A DNA stretch of 64,000 nucleotides from an uncultured Cocleimonas sp. (GCF_947495625.1 NZ_CANLZW010000021.1:1-64000), one strand, 5' to 3'; numbered from the stretch's first letter, positions 46,198 to 55,474 are shown. Notes: a model not told the origin generated them from the sequence alone. A program made the numbers and translations.

Positions 46198-46548
46198 ATG
46201 CATTTCAAATTGATTATCGCATTGGTAGAAGATGCTAAAACAAACACTATTCTCAATGCTGCCCGCGAGGCTGGGGCAACCGGTACCACTGTGATTAAAA
46301 GTGCCAGTGGCGAAGGAGCGGAAGAAAGCAAAACGTTTTTTGGACTAACCTTAGAAGCGCAGCGCGATGTGTTGTTGTTATTGGTAGAAGAACACTTGAG
46401 TCGCCACATTCTGGAAACGATTAAAACTGCCGGCGAATTTGAAACGCAAAAAGGCGCGGGTATCGCTTTCCAGATAGATGTGGAAGATGTGGTTGGCATT
46501 ACTCATCAAATAGAAAAATTATCCGAAACGGTTGAGGAGAAGCTTTAA
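46198..46548 (+). CDS. P-II-like signalling protein
   Basis: This 116-residue protein has the ferredoxin-like P-II fold. It opens HFKLIIALVEDAKTNTILNAAREAGATGTTVIKS, has a short loop where the T-loop sits (SGEGAEESKTFFGL), then QRDVLLLLVEEHLSRHILETI and a closing GAGIAFQIDVEDVVGI. The uridylylated Tyr of GlnB is absent. Canonical P-II proteins control AmtB and other transporters through 2-oxoglutarate and ATP/ADP; here the likely partner is the DUF1538 pair upstream. Its TAA overlaps the next ATG. Confidence 0.85.
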   Translation: MHFKLIIALVEDAKTNTILNAAREAGATGTTVIKSASGEGAEESKTFFGLTLEAQRDVLLLLVEEHLSRHILETIKTAGEFETQKGAGIAFQIDVEDVVGITHQIEKLSETVEEKL

Positions 46549-46988
46549 TGGTAGATCAAACTAAACATCAATCAACCCTGAAAAAGCAGAAAATTCGCGT
46601 GAAGGAAGTGATGAAAAGTGACTTTAACCTTGCCGATGGACTAGATACGGTAAAATCTGCATTGCAGGAAATGGAGCATCACGAAAGTCATACACTGATT
46701 ATTAATAAGCGCGATGAAGATGACGAGTACGGGATTGTATTACTCGCTGATATCGCAAAAAAAGTGATTGCTAAAGATCGTTCTCCAGAGCGGGTTAATC
46801 TGTATGAGATCATGTCTAAACCAGTAATCTGCGTACGAGCAAATATGGATATTCGCTATTGCGCGCGTTTGTTTAGTAACTTCGGTTTGAAGCTTGCGCC
46901 TGTAGTCGATGAAAAAACAGGCGAACTCGTTGGCACTGTGAGTTATAACGATATTGTTTTAAAAGGTCTGGTTAAATTGATGGATTAA
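46548..46988 (+). CDS. CBS-domain-pair protein
   Basis: This 146-residue protein consists of two CBS motifs, KVKEVM-like RVKEVMKSDFNLADGLDTVKSALQ and LYEIMSKPVICVRANMDIRYCARL. The second ends in LAPVVDEKTGELVGTVSYNDI. Bateman modules bind adenine nucleotides such as AMP or ATP. It is the last gene of the DUF1538 operon, overlapping the P-II-like gene by one base, and is probably a second energy or nucleotide input to the transporter. A dispersed element follows the operon. Confidence 0.88.
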   Translation: MVDQTKHQSTLKKQKIRVKEVMKSDFNLADGLDTVKSALQEMEHHESHTLIINKRDEDDEYGIVLLADIAKKVIAKDRSPERVNLYEIMSKPVICVRANMDIRYCARLFSNFGLKLAPVVDEKTGELVGTVSYNDIVLKGLVKLMD

Positions 46989-47036
46989 TATCAATTCAAA
47001 CTTGTTTTATTTATAGCGAAATAGGTGCCTATAGCT

Positions 47037-47066
47037 AAAAAAAGTGCCCATAAGTAGGGGGGTGTG
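47037..47066 (+). repeat. dispersed G-run element, full copy 14
   Basis: AAAAAAAGTGCCCAT then AAGTAGGGGGGTGTG, between convergent genes, about 35 bases from the acrR stop. Confidence 0.85.
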
Positions 47067-47101
47067 TTTCAAAATAGCATTCCCCACTACTAATTAATTT
47101 T

Positions 47102-47722
47102 TTACTTTAGAAAGCTATTTAGATACAGATCAATCAAATCAATGCCATCTCTTTCAAGATCTATCAGCTTAGTGGGTTCAAGATGCGAGTTTACCAAGCC
47201 ATATAAATAAGAGAGTAATCCCGCTGCAATAGTATCTGCCGAGAGCTCTACTTTAAGCATGGATTGGTTTTTAAGATACCCTAAAGCTATAGCCATACTG
47301 CTGAAATAAGACGCATATTTATCCTGTAGATATGCGCGCAAGGGGGTTTCTTCATCGGTAATTTCAACACAATTCATTATAATCTTGAGCGACTGACTGA
47401 GCTTGGGATCATTCAATACAGCGGCAATCATGCTGTGTAATATTTCCCTAAACGCTACATCAGGTTTTTCAACATCGCTTAAGTGTTCTAGCGCATGCGT
47501 GATTTCTTGATTAAAGCCACCCGCGCCGTCTTCCCATAATGCGAGTATCAATGCATCTTTGTTTTCGAAATGCCAATATAACGCGCCCCGCGTCATGCCC
47601 GCTTCTTTAGCTATATGGTTCAAGGTCGTGTTAGCGATGCCTTGTTTAATAAAGAGACGCTGTGCTGCTTCAAGCAATGCCTGATAAGTTTTTTGTGCCT
47701 CTTCTTTGGTTTTTCTTGCCAT
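47102..47722 (-). CDS. acrR: AcrR-type TetR-family repressor
   Basis: This 206-residue repressor has the TetR helix-turn-helix near residues 30-55 (GIANTTLNHIAKEAGMTRGALYWHFENKD), very close to AcrR/TtgR, followed by a helical ligand-binding domain. It is divergent from the RND efflux genes, with an AcrR-type operator between them. It should repress both and release on binding toxic compounds. Confidence 0.9.
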   Translation of the reverse strand: MARKTKEEAQKTYQALLEAAQRLFIKQGIANTTLNHIAKEAGMTRGALYWHFENKDALILALWEDGAGGFNQEITHALEHLSDVEKPDVAFREILHSMIAAVLNDPKLSQSLKIIMNCVEITDEETPLRAYLQDKYASYFSSMAIALGYLKNQSMLKVELSADTIAAGLLSYLYGLVNSHLEPTKLIDLERDGIDLIDLYLNSFLK

Positions 47723-47764
47723 TAATTAATCCCTAATTTTTGCGCATGCTATCATAAAATAAAC

Positions 47765-47788
47765 TATACATACATGAATGTATGTATA
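47765..47788. promoter_or_regulatory. AcrR operator
   Basis: Two perfect 10-base arms, TATACATACA and TGTATGTATA, are separated by TGAA. The E. coli AcrR operator uses the same TACATACA and TGTATGTA arms. It lies between the divergent repressor and efflux genes and can control both. Confidence 0.85.
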
Positions 47789-47826
47789 TAATATGCAACT
47801 TTATTTAATTTCTGAGTAATCGTGTT

Positions 47827-48939
47827 ATGAACATCGATGCAAAAACAGGGAAAACCTTTTCTCTTTTCTTTATCTTTTTTTTGCTAAGTACTTTGGCAGC
47901 CTGTAAAGGTGAAGAAAAAGCAATGGCGGATGATGTCGTAAAAGAAGAGCTTGTTCGTCCTGCTATTATCTCGGAGGTTCTTGGTTTCGAAGGTACCAGT
48001 ATTCGTACCTTTCCTGCATTGATTGAGGCTAATAAAAAATCTGATTTAGCCTTTAGAGTTCCCGGACAACTGGAAAAAGTAACCGTAAAGTCCGGCTCGC
48101 AAGTAAAGAAAGGGCAGTTGTTAGCGCAGATAGACAGCACTGATTATCAGAATGCTTATGATGATCGCATTGCAAAATTGAATCTCGCAAAGACCAAATA
48201 CAAACAAACTACGACACTTTTCAAGAAACGTTATGCCTCTCAAGCTGAGGTTGATGCTGTGACGGCAGAGCTTAAAGCCGCTCAAGTTGCGGTAAAGCAG
48301 GCTAAAACCGATTTAACCTATACCAAGTTACGTGCACCTTTTACTGGCGCGATCTCACACGTCAATATCGAAAACTTTCAGTTTATTCAGCCACAGCAAA
48401 CCATTGTTCAACTACAAAATACCAATCAACTGGATGTGCAGTTTGATATCCCCGAAACATTGATCAAAAGCTTGAAAAAGTCGGATAAATACAAGTCGAT
48501 GTGCGGCAAGGTGAAGCTAGCTTCTGACAATAAAAATGAAATCAAAGCGTGCTACAAAGAACATGATTCTGTGCCAGACCAGGCGACACGTTCATATCCG
48601 GTTTTATTCAGCTTAAAAAATCCTGAAGACTACAACGTACTTCCCGGTATGAGTGTAGATATCGAATTGGATTTTGCCGCACTGGAGTTGGCTAATGACA
48701 ACAAAGGCCTTTTGATTCCCGTAGAAGCAGTGTTTGATGAAAATGATAAGCAATGGGTATGGAAAGTCACCAATGATATGCGCGTCACTAAAACCGCTGT
48801 GAAAGTGATGGGAATCGTCAAAGATAATATTCAAATCATAGAGGGTTTGAGTGTTGGAGATAAAGTTATATCGGCTGGTGTAAGTTATCTTAAGGAAGGA
48901 CAAAAGATACGTCCATTAACCAAAGAACGTGGTTTATAG
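47827..48939 (+). CDS. RND efflux periplasmic adaptor (membrane fusion lipoprotein)
   Basis: This 370-residue protein has a lipoprotein signal (FFLLSTLAACKG, lipobox LAAC). HlyD-type lipoyl halves flank a coiled-coil hairpin: FRVPGQLEKVTVKSGSQVKKGQLLAQID, then KYKQTTTLFKKRYASQAEVDAV, then TYTKLRAPFTGAISHV. It bridges the RND pump and an outer-membrane channel. No outer-membrane factor gene is in the operon, so a TolC-like protein encoded elsewhere is inferred. The pump gene follows by 24 bases. Confidence 0.92.
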   Translation: MNIDAKTGKTFSLFFIFFLLSTLAACKGEEKAMADDVVKEELVRPAIISEVLGFEGTSIRTFPALIEANKKSDLAFRVPGQLEKVTVKSGSQVKKGQLLAQIDSTDYQNAYDDRIAKLNLAKTKYKQTTTLFKKRYASQAEVDAVTAELKAAQVAVKQAKTDLTYTKLRAPFTGAISHVNIENFQFIQPQQTIVQLQNTNQLDVQFDIPETLIKSLKKSDKYKSMCGKVKLASDNKNEIKACYKEHDSVPDQATRSYPVLFSLKNPEDYNVLPGMSVDIELDFAALELANDNKGLLIPVEAVFDENDKQWVWKVTNDMRVTKTAVKVMGIVKDNIQIIEGLSVGDKVISAGVSYLKEGQKIRPLTKERGL

Positions 48940-48963
48940 AGCAGAATCTCGGGATAAAAATTT

Positions 48964-51900
48964 ATGAATATCGCAGAACGTTCTATACGCCAAAAAACAG
49001 TGAGCTGGATGGTCATTGTGTTGTTAATTGCTGGTGGCATTTTAGCCTTTAATGGCCTGGGTCGTCTGGAAGATCCAAATTTCACTATTAAACAGGCGAT
49101 GATAGTCACCTATTATCCGGGTGCGTCAGCCACAGAGGTAGAAGAAGAAATTACCCTGCCACTGGAAACGACACTGCAAACCTTATCGTATCTGGATAAT
49201 GTGACGTCGACATCGAGTAATGGCATGTCGCAGATTATGGTGGAAATGAAAAGCACCTATCGTAAGGACGACTTAGCGCAAATCTGGGATGAGATGCGCA
49301 GTAAAATTTCAGACTTGACGTCACAGTTACCGGTGGGTTCAAATGCTCCGATTGTGAACACTGAATTTGGCGATGTATTTGGTTACTTCATGGCATTCAC
49401 AGGTAAAGATTATAACTACGCCGACTTAAAAGACTATGTCGATTATCTCAAACGTGAGTTAGTGGTTGTCGATGGCGTAGGTAAAGTACAAGTAGGCGGC
49501 ACTAGAAACGAAGAGTTGATTATCGAAATTAATCGTTCGCGGATGACGGCATTAGGATTAAACATCACTTCACTACAAGGCTTGTTACAAACTCAGAATC
49601 TGGTGAGTAATGCGGGCAAAATTAAAATCGGTTCTGAGTATGTTCGCATCAGTTCGACGGGTACGGTTTCATCGATTGAAGCAATGAAGAACTTAACGGT
49701 TGGACGTAATGGCGATCAATTAGTCTACCTTTCTGACATCGCAACAATCAGCAAACAGTTCGTTGATCCTGCCAGTCACATCTATCATTTCAATGGTGAA
49801 AATGCTTTAACCCTGGCGGTATCATTTGCATCGGGTGTTAACGTTGTTGAGGTAGGAAACGCGATTAAAGCACGTTTAGAAGAATTGGAATTCGCGCGTC
49901 CAGTGGGTATTGAGATCGGCGTCATTTACGATCAGCCAGGGCAGGTTGATGCATCGGTTAAGAATTTTGTCGTAAGTCTGGCGCAAGCGGTCGGCATTGT
50001 TATTGCCGTACTATTGATTGCGATGGGATTACGCCCAGGTATTCTGATGAGTATCGTATTGCTTCTGACGATTCTTGGTACGTTTATTATCATGAACATT
50101 CAGGGGATTGAGCTACATCGTATTTCTTTGGGTGCCTTGATTATTGCTCTCGGAATGTTGGTAGATAACGCCATCGTCATAACCGAGGGAATTATGATCG
50201 GTTTGAAACGCGGTTTGACCCGAATTGAAGCCGCAAACCGCATTGTTAAAAACACGGTCTGGCCATTATTGGGTGCTACGGTCATTGCGATTACCGCATT
50301 TGCGCCGATTGGATTATCGCCTGATGCCAGCGGCGAGTTCACGGGTAGCTTGTTCTGGGTGTTATTTATCTCGTTATTTTTAAGCTGGGTCTTAGCAATT
50401 ACGATTACGCCATTTCTCTGCTATCTGATGTTCAAAGAAGAAATTATTGCGCAACACGATATGGCAGCTGATCCTTATAAAGGTGTTTTTTATGGTACAT
50501 ATCGCTGGTTGTTGCACGTTTTCTTGCGTTTCCGTTGGTTAACCCTTTTCGGCATTATTGGGTTGTTTGTATTTTCCATGATGAACTTTTCGAACGTTAA
50601 GCAGGCTTTCTTTCCTGCGAGTTCATTGCCGGTATTCATACTGGATTACTGGTTACCAGAAGGCAGTGATATTCGTGCGACTGAAAAAGATATCCGTGGC
50701 TTAGAAAACTACATCAAAGAGCAAGATGGCGTTGAGCAAGTAACGGCAACCATCGGCCGTGGTGCAGAACGATTCATGCTGACATATAGCCCAGAATTTA
50801 ACTATCCCAGTTATGCCCAATTACTGGTACGTGCAGAGAGTTTTGAGCGCGTAGGAAGTCTTATGGGTGAAATTAAAACCTATACCGATGCCAATTATCC
50901 GCAGGCATTCACCAAATACGACCGTATGGCTATTGGCCCGAGTACCAAAGCTAAAATAGAAGCGCGATTTATTGGCCCTGATCCAAAAGTGTTGAGAAAA
51001 CTAGGGGCACAAGCCGAGGAAATATTCCTCGCCGAAGAAGATGCAATCAATATTAAACAGGATTGGAGAGAACGCACAAAGCTGGTTCGACCTATATTTG
51101 ATGATAATGCGGCACGACGTTTAGGGATTAGTAAGAAGGATCTTGATGATGCGATTGCATTAAATGTTTCTGGTTCAACCATTGGTATTTTCAGAAATGG
51201 ATCGCAAATTTTACCGATTAAATTACGCCCACCAGAATCTGAGCGAAGCAGTTTTGATGAGTTAAAGAATATTGAAATATTCAGCCCGGCTAAGCAGGCG
51301 TATGTAAATATTGAGCAAGCTACCAATGGTATCAAAGTAGAGTGGGAAGACCCGCTGATTAAACGCCGTGACAGAAAGCGAACGCTTACCGTACTCGCTG
51401 ATCCAAATCCTGCCACAGGCAGTATGCCAGTGCCGCTATTAGCTAAATTGCGTCCTTTAATTGAGGAAATAGAACTCCCGATAGGATATAGCTTAAAGTG
51501 GGGGGGTGAGTATGAAGCCCAGCAAAAAGCCAATAAAGCGGTGTTTGCGTTTGTTCCATTAGGTGCTTTGGTAATGCTGGTTATTACGATCTTTATGTTT
51601 AATTCGATTAAGCAAACATTAGCTGTCTGGATTACGGTGCCGTTAGCGATGATTGGTGTGACCTGGGGTTTACTCGTTACTGGCGCACCTTTCAGTTTCA
51701 TGGCGTTACTGGCTATTTTGAGTTTAACCGGGATGCTGATAAAAAATGGCATAGTGCTGGTCGAGGAAATCAAACGCCTCAATGAAGAAGAGGGCGATGA
51801 AATGCTGCATGCGATTTCAAATGCATCGGTAAGTCGCTTGCGACCTGTAACCATGGCGATGATTACCACCGTATTGGGAATGATACCGTTGCTTTCTGAT

Positions 51901-52020
51901 GTGTTCTTCCAGCCTATGGCGGTTACTATTATGTTTGGTTTGAGTTTCGCGACGGTGCTGACTTTGATTTTAGTGCCTGTACTATACGCTTTATTTTACG
52001 GTGTTAAATACAAGAGCTAG
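48964..52020 (+). CDS. RND efflux pump, inner-membrane permease
   Basis: This 1018-residue permease has the twelve-helix, two-large-loop RND layout. Landmarks are ATEVEEEITLPLETTLQTL in the porter domain, ALGMLVDNAIVITEGI with the proton-relay Asp in helix 4, and MALLAILSLTGMLIKNGIVLVEEI in the second half. The sequence fits the HAE-1-like branch of shorter, AcrB-distant pumps. The segment encoding SLKWGGEYE contains a near-match to the dispersed element (51491-51510). Substrates cannot be predicted. AcrR should repress it. Confidence 0.92.
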   Translation: MNIAERSIRQKTVSWMVIVLLIAGGILAFNGLGRLEDPNFTIKQAMIVTYYPGASATEVEEEITLPLETTLQTLSYLDNVTSTSSNGMSQIMVEMKSTYRKDDLAQIWDEMRSKISDLTSQLPVGSNAPIVNTEFGDVFGYFMAFTGKDYNYADLKDYVDYLKRELVVVDGVGKVQVGGTRNEELIIEINRSRMTALGLNITSLQGLLQTQNLVSNAGKIKIGSEYVRISSTGTVSSIEAMKNLTVGRNGDQLVYLSDIATISKQFVDPASHIYHFNGENALTLAVSFASGVNVVEVGNAIKARLEELEFARPVGIEIGVIYDQPGQVDASVKNFVVSLAQAVGIVIAVLLIAMGLRPGILMSIVLLLTILGTFIIMNIQGIELHRISLGALIIALGMLVDNAIVITEGIMIGLKRGLTRIEAANRIVKNTVWPLLGATVIAITAFAPIGLSPDASGEFTGSLFWVLFISLFLSWVLAITITPFLCYLMFKEEIIAQHDMAADPYKGVFYGTYRWLLHVFLRFRWLTLFGIIGLFVFSMMNFSNVKQAFFPASSLPVFILDYWLPEGSDIRATEKDIRGLENYIKEQDGVEQVTATIGRGAERFMLTYSPEFNYPSYAQLLVRAESFERVGSLMGEIKTYTDANYPQAFTKYDRMAIGPSTKAKIEARFIGPDPKVLRKLGAQAEEIFLAEEDAINIKQDWRERTKLVRPIFDDNAARRLGISKKDLDDAIALNVSGSTIGIFRNGSQILPIKLRPPESERSSFDELKNIEIFSPAKQAYVNIEQATNGIKVEWEDPLIKRRDRKRTLTVLADPNPATGSMPVPLLAKLRPLIEEIELPIGYSLKWGGEYEAQQKANKAVFAFVPLGALVMLVITIFMFNSIKQTLAVWITVPLAMIGVTWGLLVTGAPFSFMALLAILSLTGMLIKNGIVLVEEIKRLNEEEGDEMLHAISNASVSRLRPVTMAMITTVLGMIPLLSDVFFQPMAVTIMFGLSFATVLTLILVPVLYALFYGVKYKS
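51491..51510 (+). repeat. G-run element-like sequence inside the RND pump gene
   Basis: GCTTAAAGTGGGGGGGTGAG differs from the element core at two positions and encodes LKWGGE in a conserved RND segment. No A-tract precedes it. It may be coincidence, because WGGE is conserved in the family, but the GGG Gly codon is unusual for this AT-rich genome. Confidence 0.4.
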
Positions 52021-52116
52021 AATTTCAGTTTGGTTTGAGTATCGTAAAATTAAAAATCGATATCGAGTCTGATTAATATCAACTATAAGTAACCTGAATT
52101 AGTTGATAATGAGAGT

Positions 52117-53523
52117 ATGGAACCCTTCTCATTTATATTGCTAGAGCTCGCTGTCATTATCGGCATGGCTTCTATTGGCCGTGGTCTGGCGTTACGTTTT
52201 AATCAGGCTTCAGTGCTCGGCGAATTGATGATCGGAGTGCTGTTGGGCAATATAGCCTATTGGTTGGGTAACCCATTAGCGACCGTGATTATGCACCTGG
52301 ATGATGCGCAGAAATTGCTTGAAGAAGTGTGGCGCAGTGGTTCCAGTATCAATGATGCCGCACTGCATGTTTTTAACGGCAATGAATTAGCAGAAGGCGG
52401 AATCTCTCAGGAATTAATTTCCATAATAGTAGGTCCTCATGCAATGGATACATTGCTGATGACCATGACGCTTTGGTTATTCTCCAACCTTGGTGTGATC
52501 TTGCTGCTATTTATGATTGGTTTGGAAAACTCAGTCACCGATATGATCAAGGTCGGTACTCGTTCTTTGCTCGTTTCCATCATTGGTGTGGTCGCACCAT
52601 TTTCACTGGGTTTTATTGCCAGTAGTTGGTTTTTACCGGATGCCTCAACGCCTGCTCATTTGTTTATCGGGGCTACATTAAGCGCAACCAGTGTCGGTAT
52701 TACCGCGCGTGTATTAAAAGATTTAAACAGATTTAAAAGCAAAGAAGCGCGTGTCATTCTAGGTGCCGCGGTAATCGATGATATTTTAGGCCTGATCATC
52801 CTCGCAATCGTTATTGGTATTGTCTCTACAGGCAGTGTGCAAATAGCCGATGTGTCACAAATTCTCTTGTTATCGATTGGTTTCATAGCCTTGGTGTTGC
52901 TCTATGGTGAAAAATCCGTCGGCTGGTTGGTGAGTAAGTTTTATCAGGTATTTAGTAAAATTCAGGTAAAACTATTATTCCCATTAGCCCTGGCTTTTCT
53001 AATGGCAGCCTTTACAAATTTTATTGGCCTGGCATCAATTGTGGGTGCTTTTGCCGCGGGCTTAATTGTAAATGATGAACACTTTGGTGATAGTAAAAAA
53101 AGAAGCCAGCACTGTGATGAAAATGGGAGATTTGATTATTCGCCGACCACTCAGGAACTGATTAATCCGATTGAAAGTCTGTTTGCTCCGGTATTTTTTG
53201 TATTGATGGGAATGCAGGTTAATCTAAAAACCTTTCTCGAAACGCAAACTATCTGGCTGGCTGTTATGTTTACTGTGGTGGCAATCATAGGAAAGCTGTT
53301 ATCTGGGCTTGCTGCTGGTAAAGGCGTGAATCGTTTTGTGATTGGTGTCGGTATGATTCCTCGTGGTGAAGTGGGTTTAATATTTGCCAGTATCGGAAAA
53401 GGGCTGGGTGTTATTGGTGATGATGTCTTCAGTGCTATTGTGATTATGGTGATTATAACGACACTGATTACACCGATTGTTCTGAAATGGTCTATTGATA
53501 GAAGCATGGTTAAAAAGATCTAA
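52117..53523 (+). CDS. CPA2-family cation:proton antiporter, KefB-like
   Basis: This 468-residue membrane protein has about twelve hydrophobic segments. CPA2 motifs are SVLGELMIGVLLGN, LFIGATLSATSVGITARVL, ARVILGAAVIDDILGLIILAIV with the ion-binding Asp pair and GMIPRGEVGLIFASIG. It lacks the Kef C-terminal RCK domain. A soluble insert near residues 55-105 (QKLLEEVWRSGSSINDAALHVFNG) is unusual in length. It probably exchanges Na+ or K+ for protons. Confidence 0.9.
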   Translation: MEPFSFILLELAVIIGMASIGRGLALRFNQASVLGELMIGVLLGNIAYWLGNPLATVIMHLDDAQKLLEEVWRSGSSINDAALHVFNGNELAEGGISQELISIIVGPHAMDTLLMTMTLWLFSNLGVILLLFMIGLENSVTDMIKVGTRSLLVSIIGVVAPFSLGFIASSWFLPDASTPAHLFIGATLSATSVGITARVLKDLNRFKSKEARVILGAAVIDDILGLIILAIVIGIVSTGSVQIADVSQILLLSIGFIALVLLYGEKSVGWLVSKFYQVFSKIQVKLLFPLALAFLMAAFTNFIGLASIVGAFAAGLIVNDEHFGDSKKRSQHCDENGRFDYSPTTQELINPIESLFAPVFFVLMGMQVNLKTFLETQTIWLAVMFTVVAIIGKLLSGLAAGKGVNRFVIGVGMIPRGEVGLIFASIGKGLGVIGDDVFSAIVIMVIITTLITPIVLKWSIDRSMVKKI

Positions 53524-53544
53524 GTATTTATTACATAGCAATTA

Positions 53545-53574
53545 GAAAAAAGTGCACAAAAGTAGGGGGGTGAC
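53545..53574 (+). repeat. dispersed G-run element, full copy 15
   Basis: AAAAAAGTGCACAA then AAGTAGGGGGGTGACC, about 22 bases after the antiporter stop and before ampD, both on the plus strand. Confidence 0.88.
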
Positions 53575-53612
53575 CTTTTACCGTATATGCATTGTTCTGG
53601 CATAATATCGAT

Positions 53613-54245
53613 ATGCTAAAAATTGTAAAAAAACACTCAGAATCAAATAACAATATTAATAAAGGTTTTTTAGAAAGTGCGCGGGTTTGCCCTTCGCCAA
53701 ATCATGATGATCGTCCAGACAGCGATGATATTTCTTTAATCGTGATTCACAATATCAGCCTGCCACCGAATCAGTTTGGCGGCGAAGGTATCGATCAGCT
53801 ATTTACCAATACGCTGAATAAGGATGAGCATCCTTTTTACGAAGAAATTGATCACTTGCGAGTATCAAGCCATTTATTGATCAGACGTGATGGTGAAGTT
53901 GTACAGTACGTACCGTTTGAAAAACGTGCATGGCATGCGGGTGAATCCAGCTATTTAGGTCGAAGCGTGTGTAATGATTTTTCTATCGGTATTGAAATGG
54001 AAGGGACAGATTTCGAACCCTTTACGGATATTCAATATCAGGTGTTAGAAACGACCATCCATTCCTTACTGGAACGTTATCCTACATTGTCGAAGCAGAA
54101 TATTACTGGTCATGAACATATTGCGCCAGGTCGCAAAACCGATCCGGGCCCATATTTTAAATGGGAAAAACTAGCAAAGTCCTTAGATACAAAACTGCCT
54201 GCAGATGCTTGTAATGAGAGCAATGAGGTTAACAAAGATGACTGA
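53613..54245 (+). CDS. ampD: 1,6-anhydro-N-acetylmuramyl-L-alanine amidase
   Basis: The protein has 210 residues from the ATG at 53613; an ATG at 53592 is also in frame but adds non-family residues. AmpD zinc ligands are visible: His in LIVIHNISLPPNQFGG, then His and Asp in GHEHIAPGRKTDPGPYFKW. The catalytic-site Glu is in SIGIEMEGTDFEPF. It recycles peptidoglycan in the cytoplasm by cutting anhydro-MurNAc from peptide. It ends with a charged tail and overlaps the phosphatase gene by eight bases. Confidence 0.93.
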   Translation: MLKIVKKHSESNNNINKGFLESARVCPSPNHDDRPDSDDISLIVIHNISLPPNQFGGEGIDQLFTNTLNKDEHPFYEEIDHLRVSSHLLIRRDGEVVQYVPFEKRAWHAGESSYLGRSVCNDFSIGIEMEGTDFEPFTDIQYQVLETTIHSLLERYPTLSKQNITGHEHIAPGRKTDPGPYFKWEKLAKSLDTKLPADACNESNEVNKDD

Positions 54246-54831
54246 GCAAACGACTACGATAATCGATATTCTCCGCCATGGTGAGCCTGAGGGTGGCAGT
54301 ATGTATCGAGGTGGTGGTACAGACCATCATTTGAGCGATGTCGGTTGGAAGCAAATGCATAGAAGCGTTGAGCGAAATACAGCTGATTGGTCGTCAATAA
54401 TCACTTCACCAATGCTGCGTTGTAGCGAGTTTGCTCAGCAATTAGCGGATAGTAAAGATATACCGATTGAAGAGGTAGAAAACTTTCGTGAAGCGGGTTA
54501 TGGCAAATGGGAAGGACGCACTGCAACAGAAATCATGCGAGAGTCAGAAAAGGAATATTGGAATTTCTTCGATGATCCTGTCAAACATCGTCCAGAGAAT
54601 GCAGAGTTATTAGAGTTTTTCACACCAAGAGTAAACGATGCATTTGGTAAATTATTGTCAGATCATCAGGGGCAGCATGTGTTATTGGTAACACACCTTG
54701 GAGTTACACGCGCCATTCTAGGTATTATTCTGGGGATGCCATTAGCAAGTCAGCAGTTAATAGATATGCCTTTTGCGGGAATGGTGAGAATCATTAATGA
54801 CCGAAAAGGTCTTAGATTATTGTTGCGATAA
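54238..54831 (+). CDS. histidine phosphatase (phosphoglycerate mutase-like)
   Basis: The ATG at 54238 (MTEQTTTIIDILRHGE) is chosen because the earlier in-frame ATGs lie deep inside ampD and GAGG lies upstream of this one. The 197-residue protein has the RHG motif in DILRHGEPEGGSMYRG, a second-site SPMLRCSEFAQQLA, the Glu in NFREAGYGKWEGRT and the late His in LLVTHLGVTRAILG. The family includes alpha-ribazole phosphatase (CobC); substrate not assignable. It is translationally coupled to ampD. Confidence 0.88.
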   Translation: MTEQTTTIIDILRHGEPEGGSMYRGGGTDHHLSDVGWKQMHRSVERNTADWSSIITSPMLRCSEFAQQLADSKDIPIEEVENFREAGYGKWEGRTATEIMRESEKEYWNFFDDPVKHRPENAELLEFFTPRVNDAFGKLLSDHQGQHVLLVTHLGVTRAILGIILGMPLASQQLIDMPFAGMVRIINDRKGLRLLLR

Positions 54832-54901
54832 TTAGCTGAGAAAATACGCTGAGGTAATACAACTTGCATAAGGATTAGCATAAGTAAGATATGCAGAAAC
54901 T

Positions 54902-55474
54902 CTAGGTATCTTTCATCGCTTTTTTAATTTCAGTCATCATCTCTTTTTTTGCCTGCGCTGCTTCTCTCGTTTCTACACGACACTTCCAGCGGTGTTTAAT
55001 GTTCTTACGCCATATCGTGTTTATCGTAAAGTATCCCACTGCTGATGAAACAATCGCTAGAATCAAACAACCAAATAATAATGGCTGCCAGATTTGATGA
55101 AGAGTTGAGGTAAACCATTCCCAGCTTAGGTCCATCGGCACCGATTCTAATTCCACACCGAGCATCACGCTGCCTAATTTATAGGCGAAGTAGAACATCG
55201 GTGGAATCGTGATTGGGTTGGTAACAAAAACTAGCGCTACGGATATTGGTAAGTGTGCGCGATAATATATGGCGAGTATTGCAGCAATAACGGTTTGCAA
55301 GGGAAAAGGTATCCAGGTGCAAAATAAACCAATGGCAAAAGCCTTGGAAACCGAGCTACGATTCATGTGCCATAAACTAGGGCGATGAAGATCTTCACCT
55401 AAATAAGATAATGCCTTGTTCTCCCGAATGGTTTTCGGGCTTGGAGAATAGCGTTTCAAGAACTTACGTGGCAT
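54902..55474 (-). CDS. DUF2062 membrane protein
   Basis: This 190-residue protein has about three hydrophobic segments. The DUF2062 signature is RSSVSKAFAIGLFCTWIPFPLQTVIAAILAIYYRAHLPISVALVFVTNPITIPPMFYFAYKLG. The C-terminal tail is basic and helical. The function is unknown. The gene is divergent from comEC, as is common in gammaproteobacteria. Confidence 0.87.
   Translation of the reverse strand: MPRKFLKRYSPSPKTIRENKALSYLGEDLHRPSLWHMNRSSVSKAFAIGLFCTWIPFPLQTVIAAILAIYYRAHLPISVALVFVTNPITIPPMFYFAYKLGSVMLGVELESVPMDLSWEWFTSTLHQIWQPLLFGCLILAIVSSAVGYFTINTIWRKNIKHRWKCRVETREAAQAKKEMMTEIKKAMKDT

Noticed and set aside
50895-51869. 324-codon frame antisense to the RND pump
   Set aside because: It is fully covered by conserved RND sequence on the other strand. 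Its length follows from the codon pattern of the real gene.
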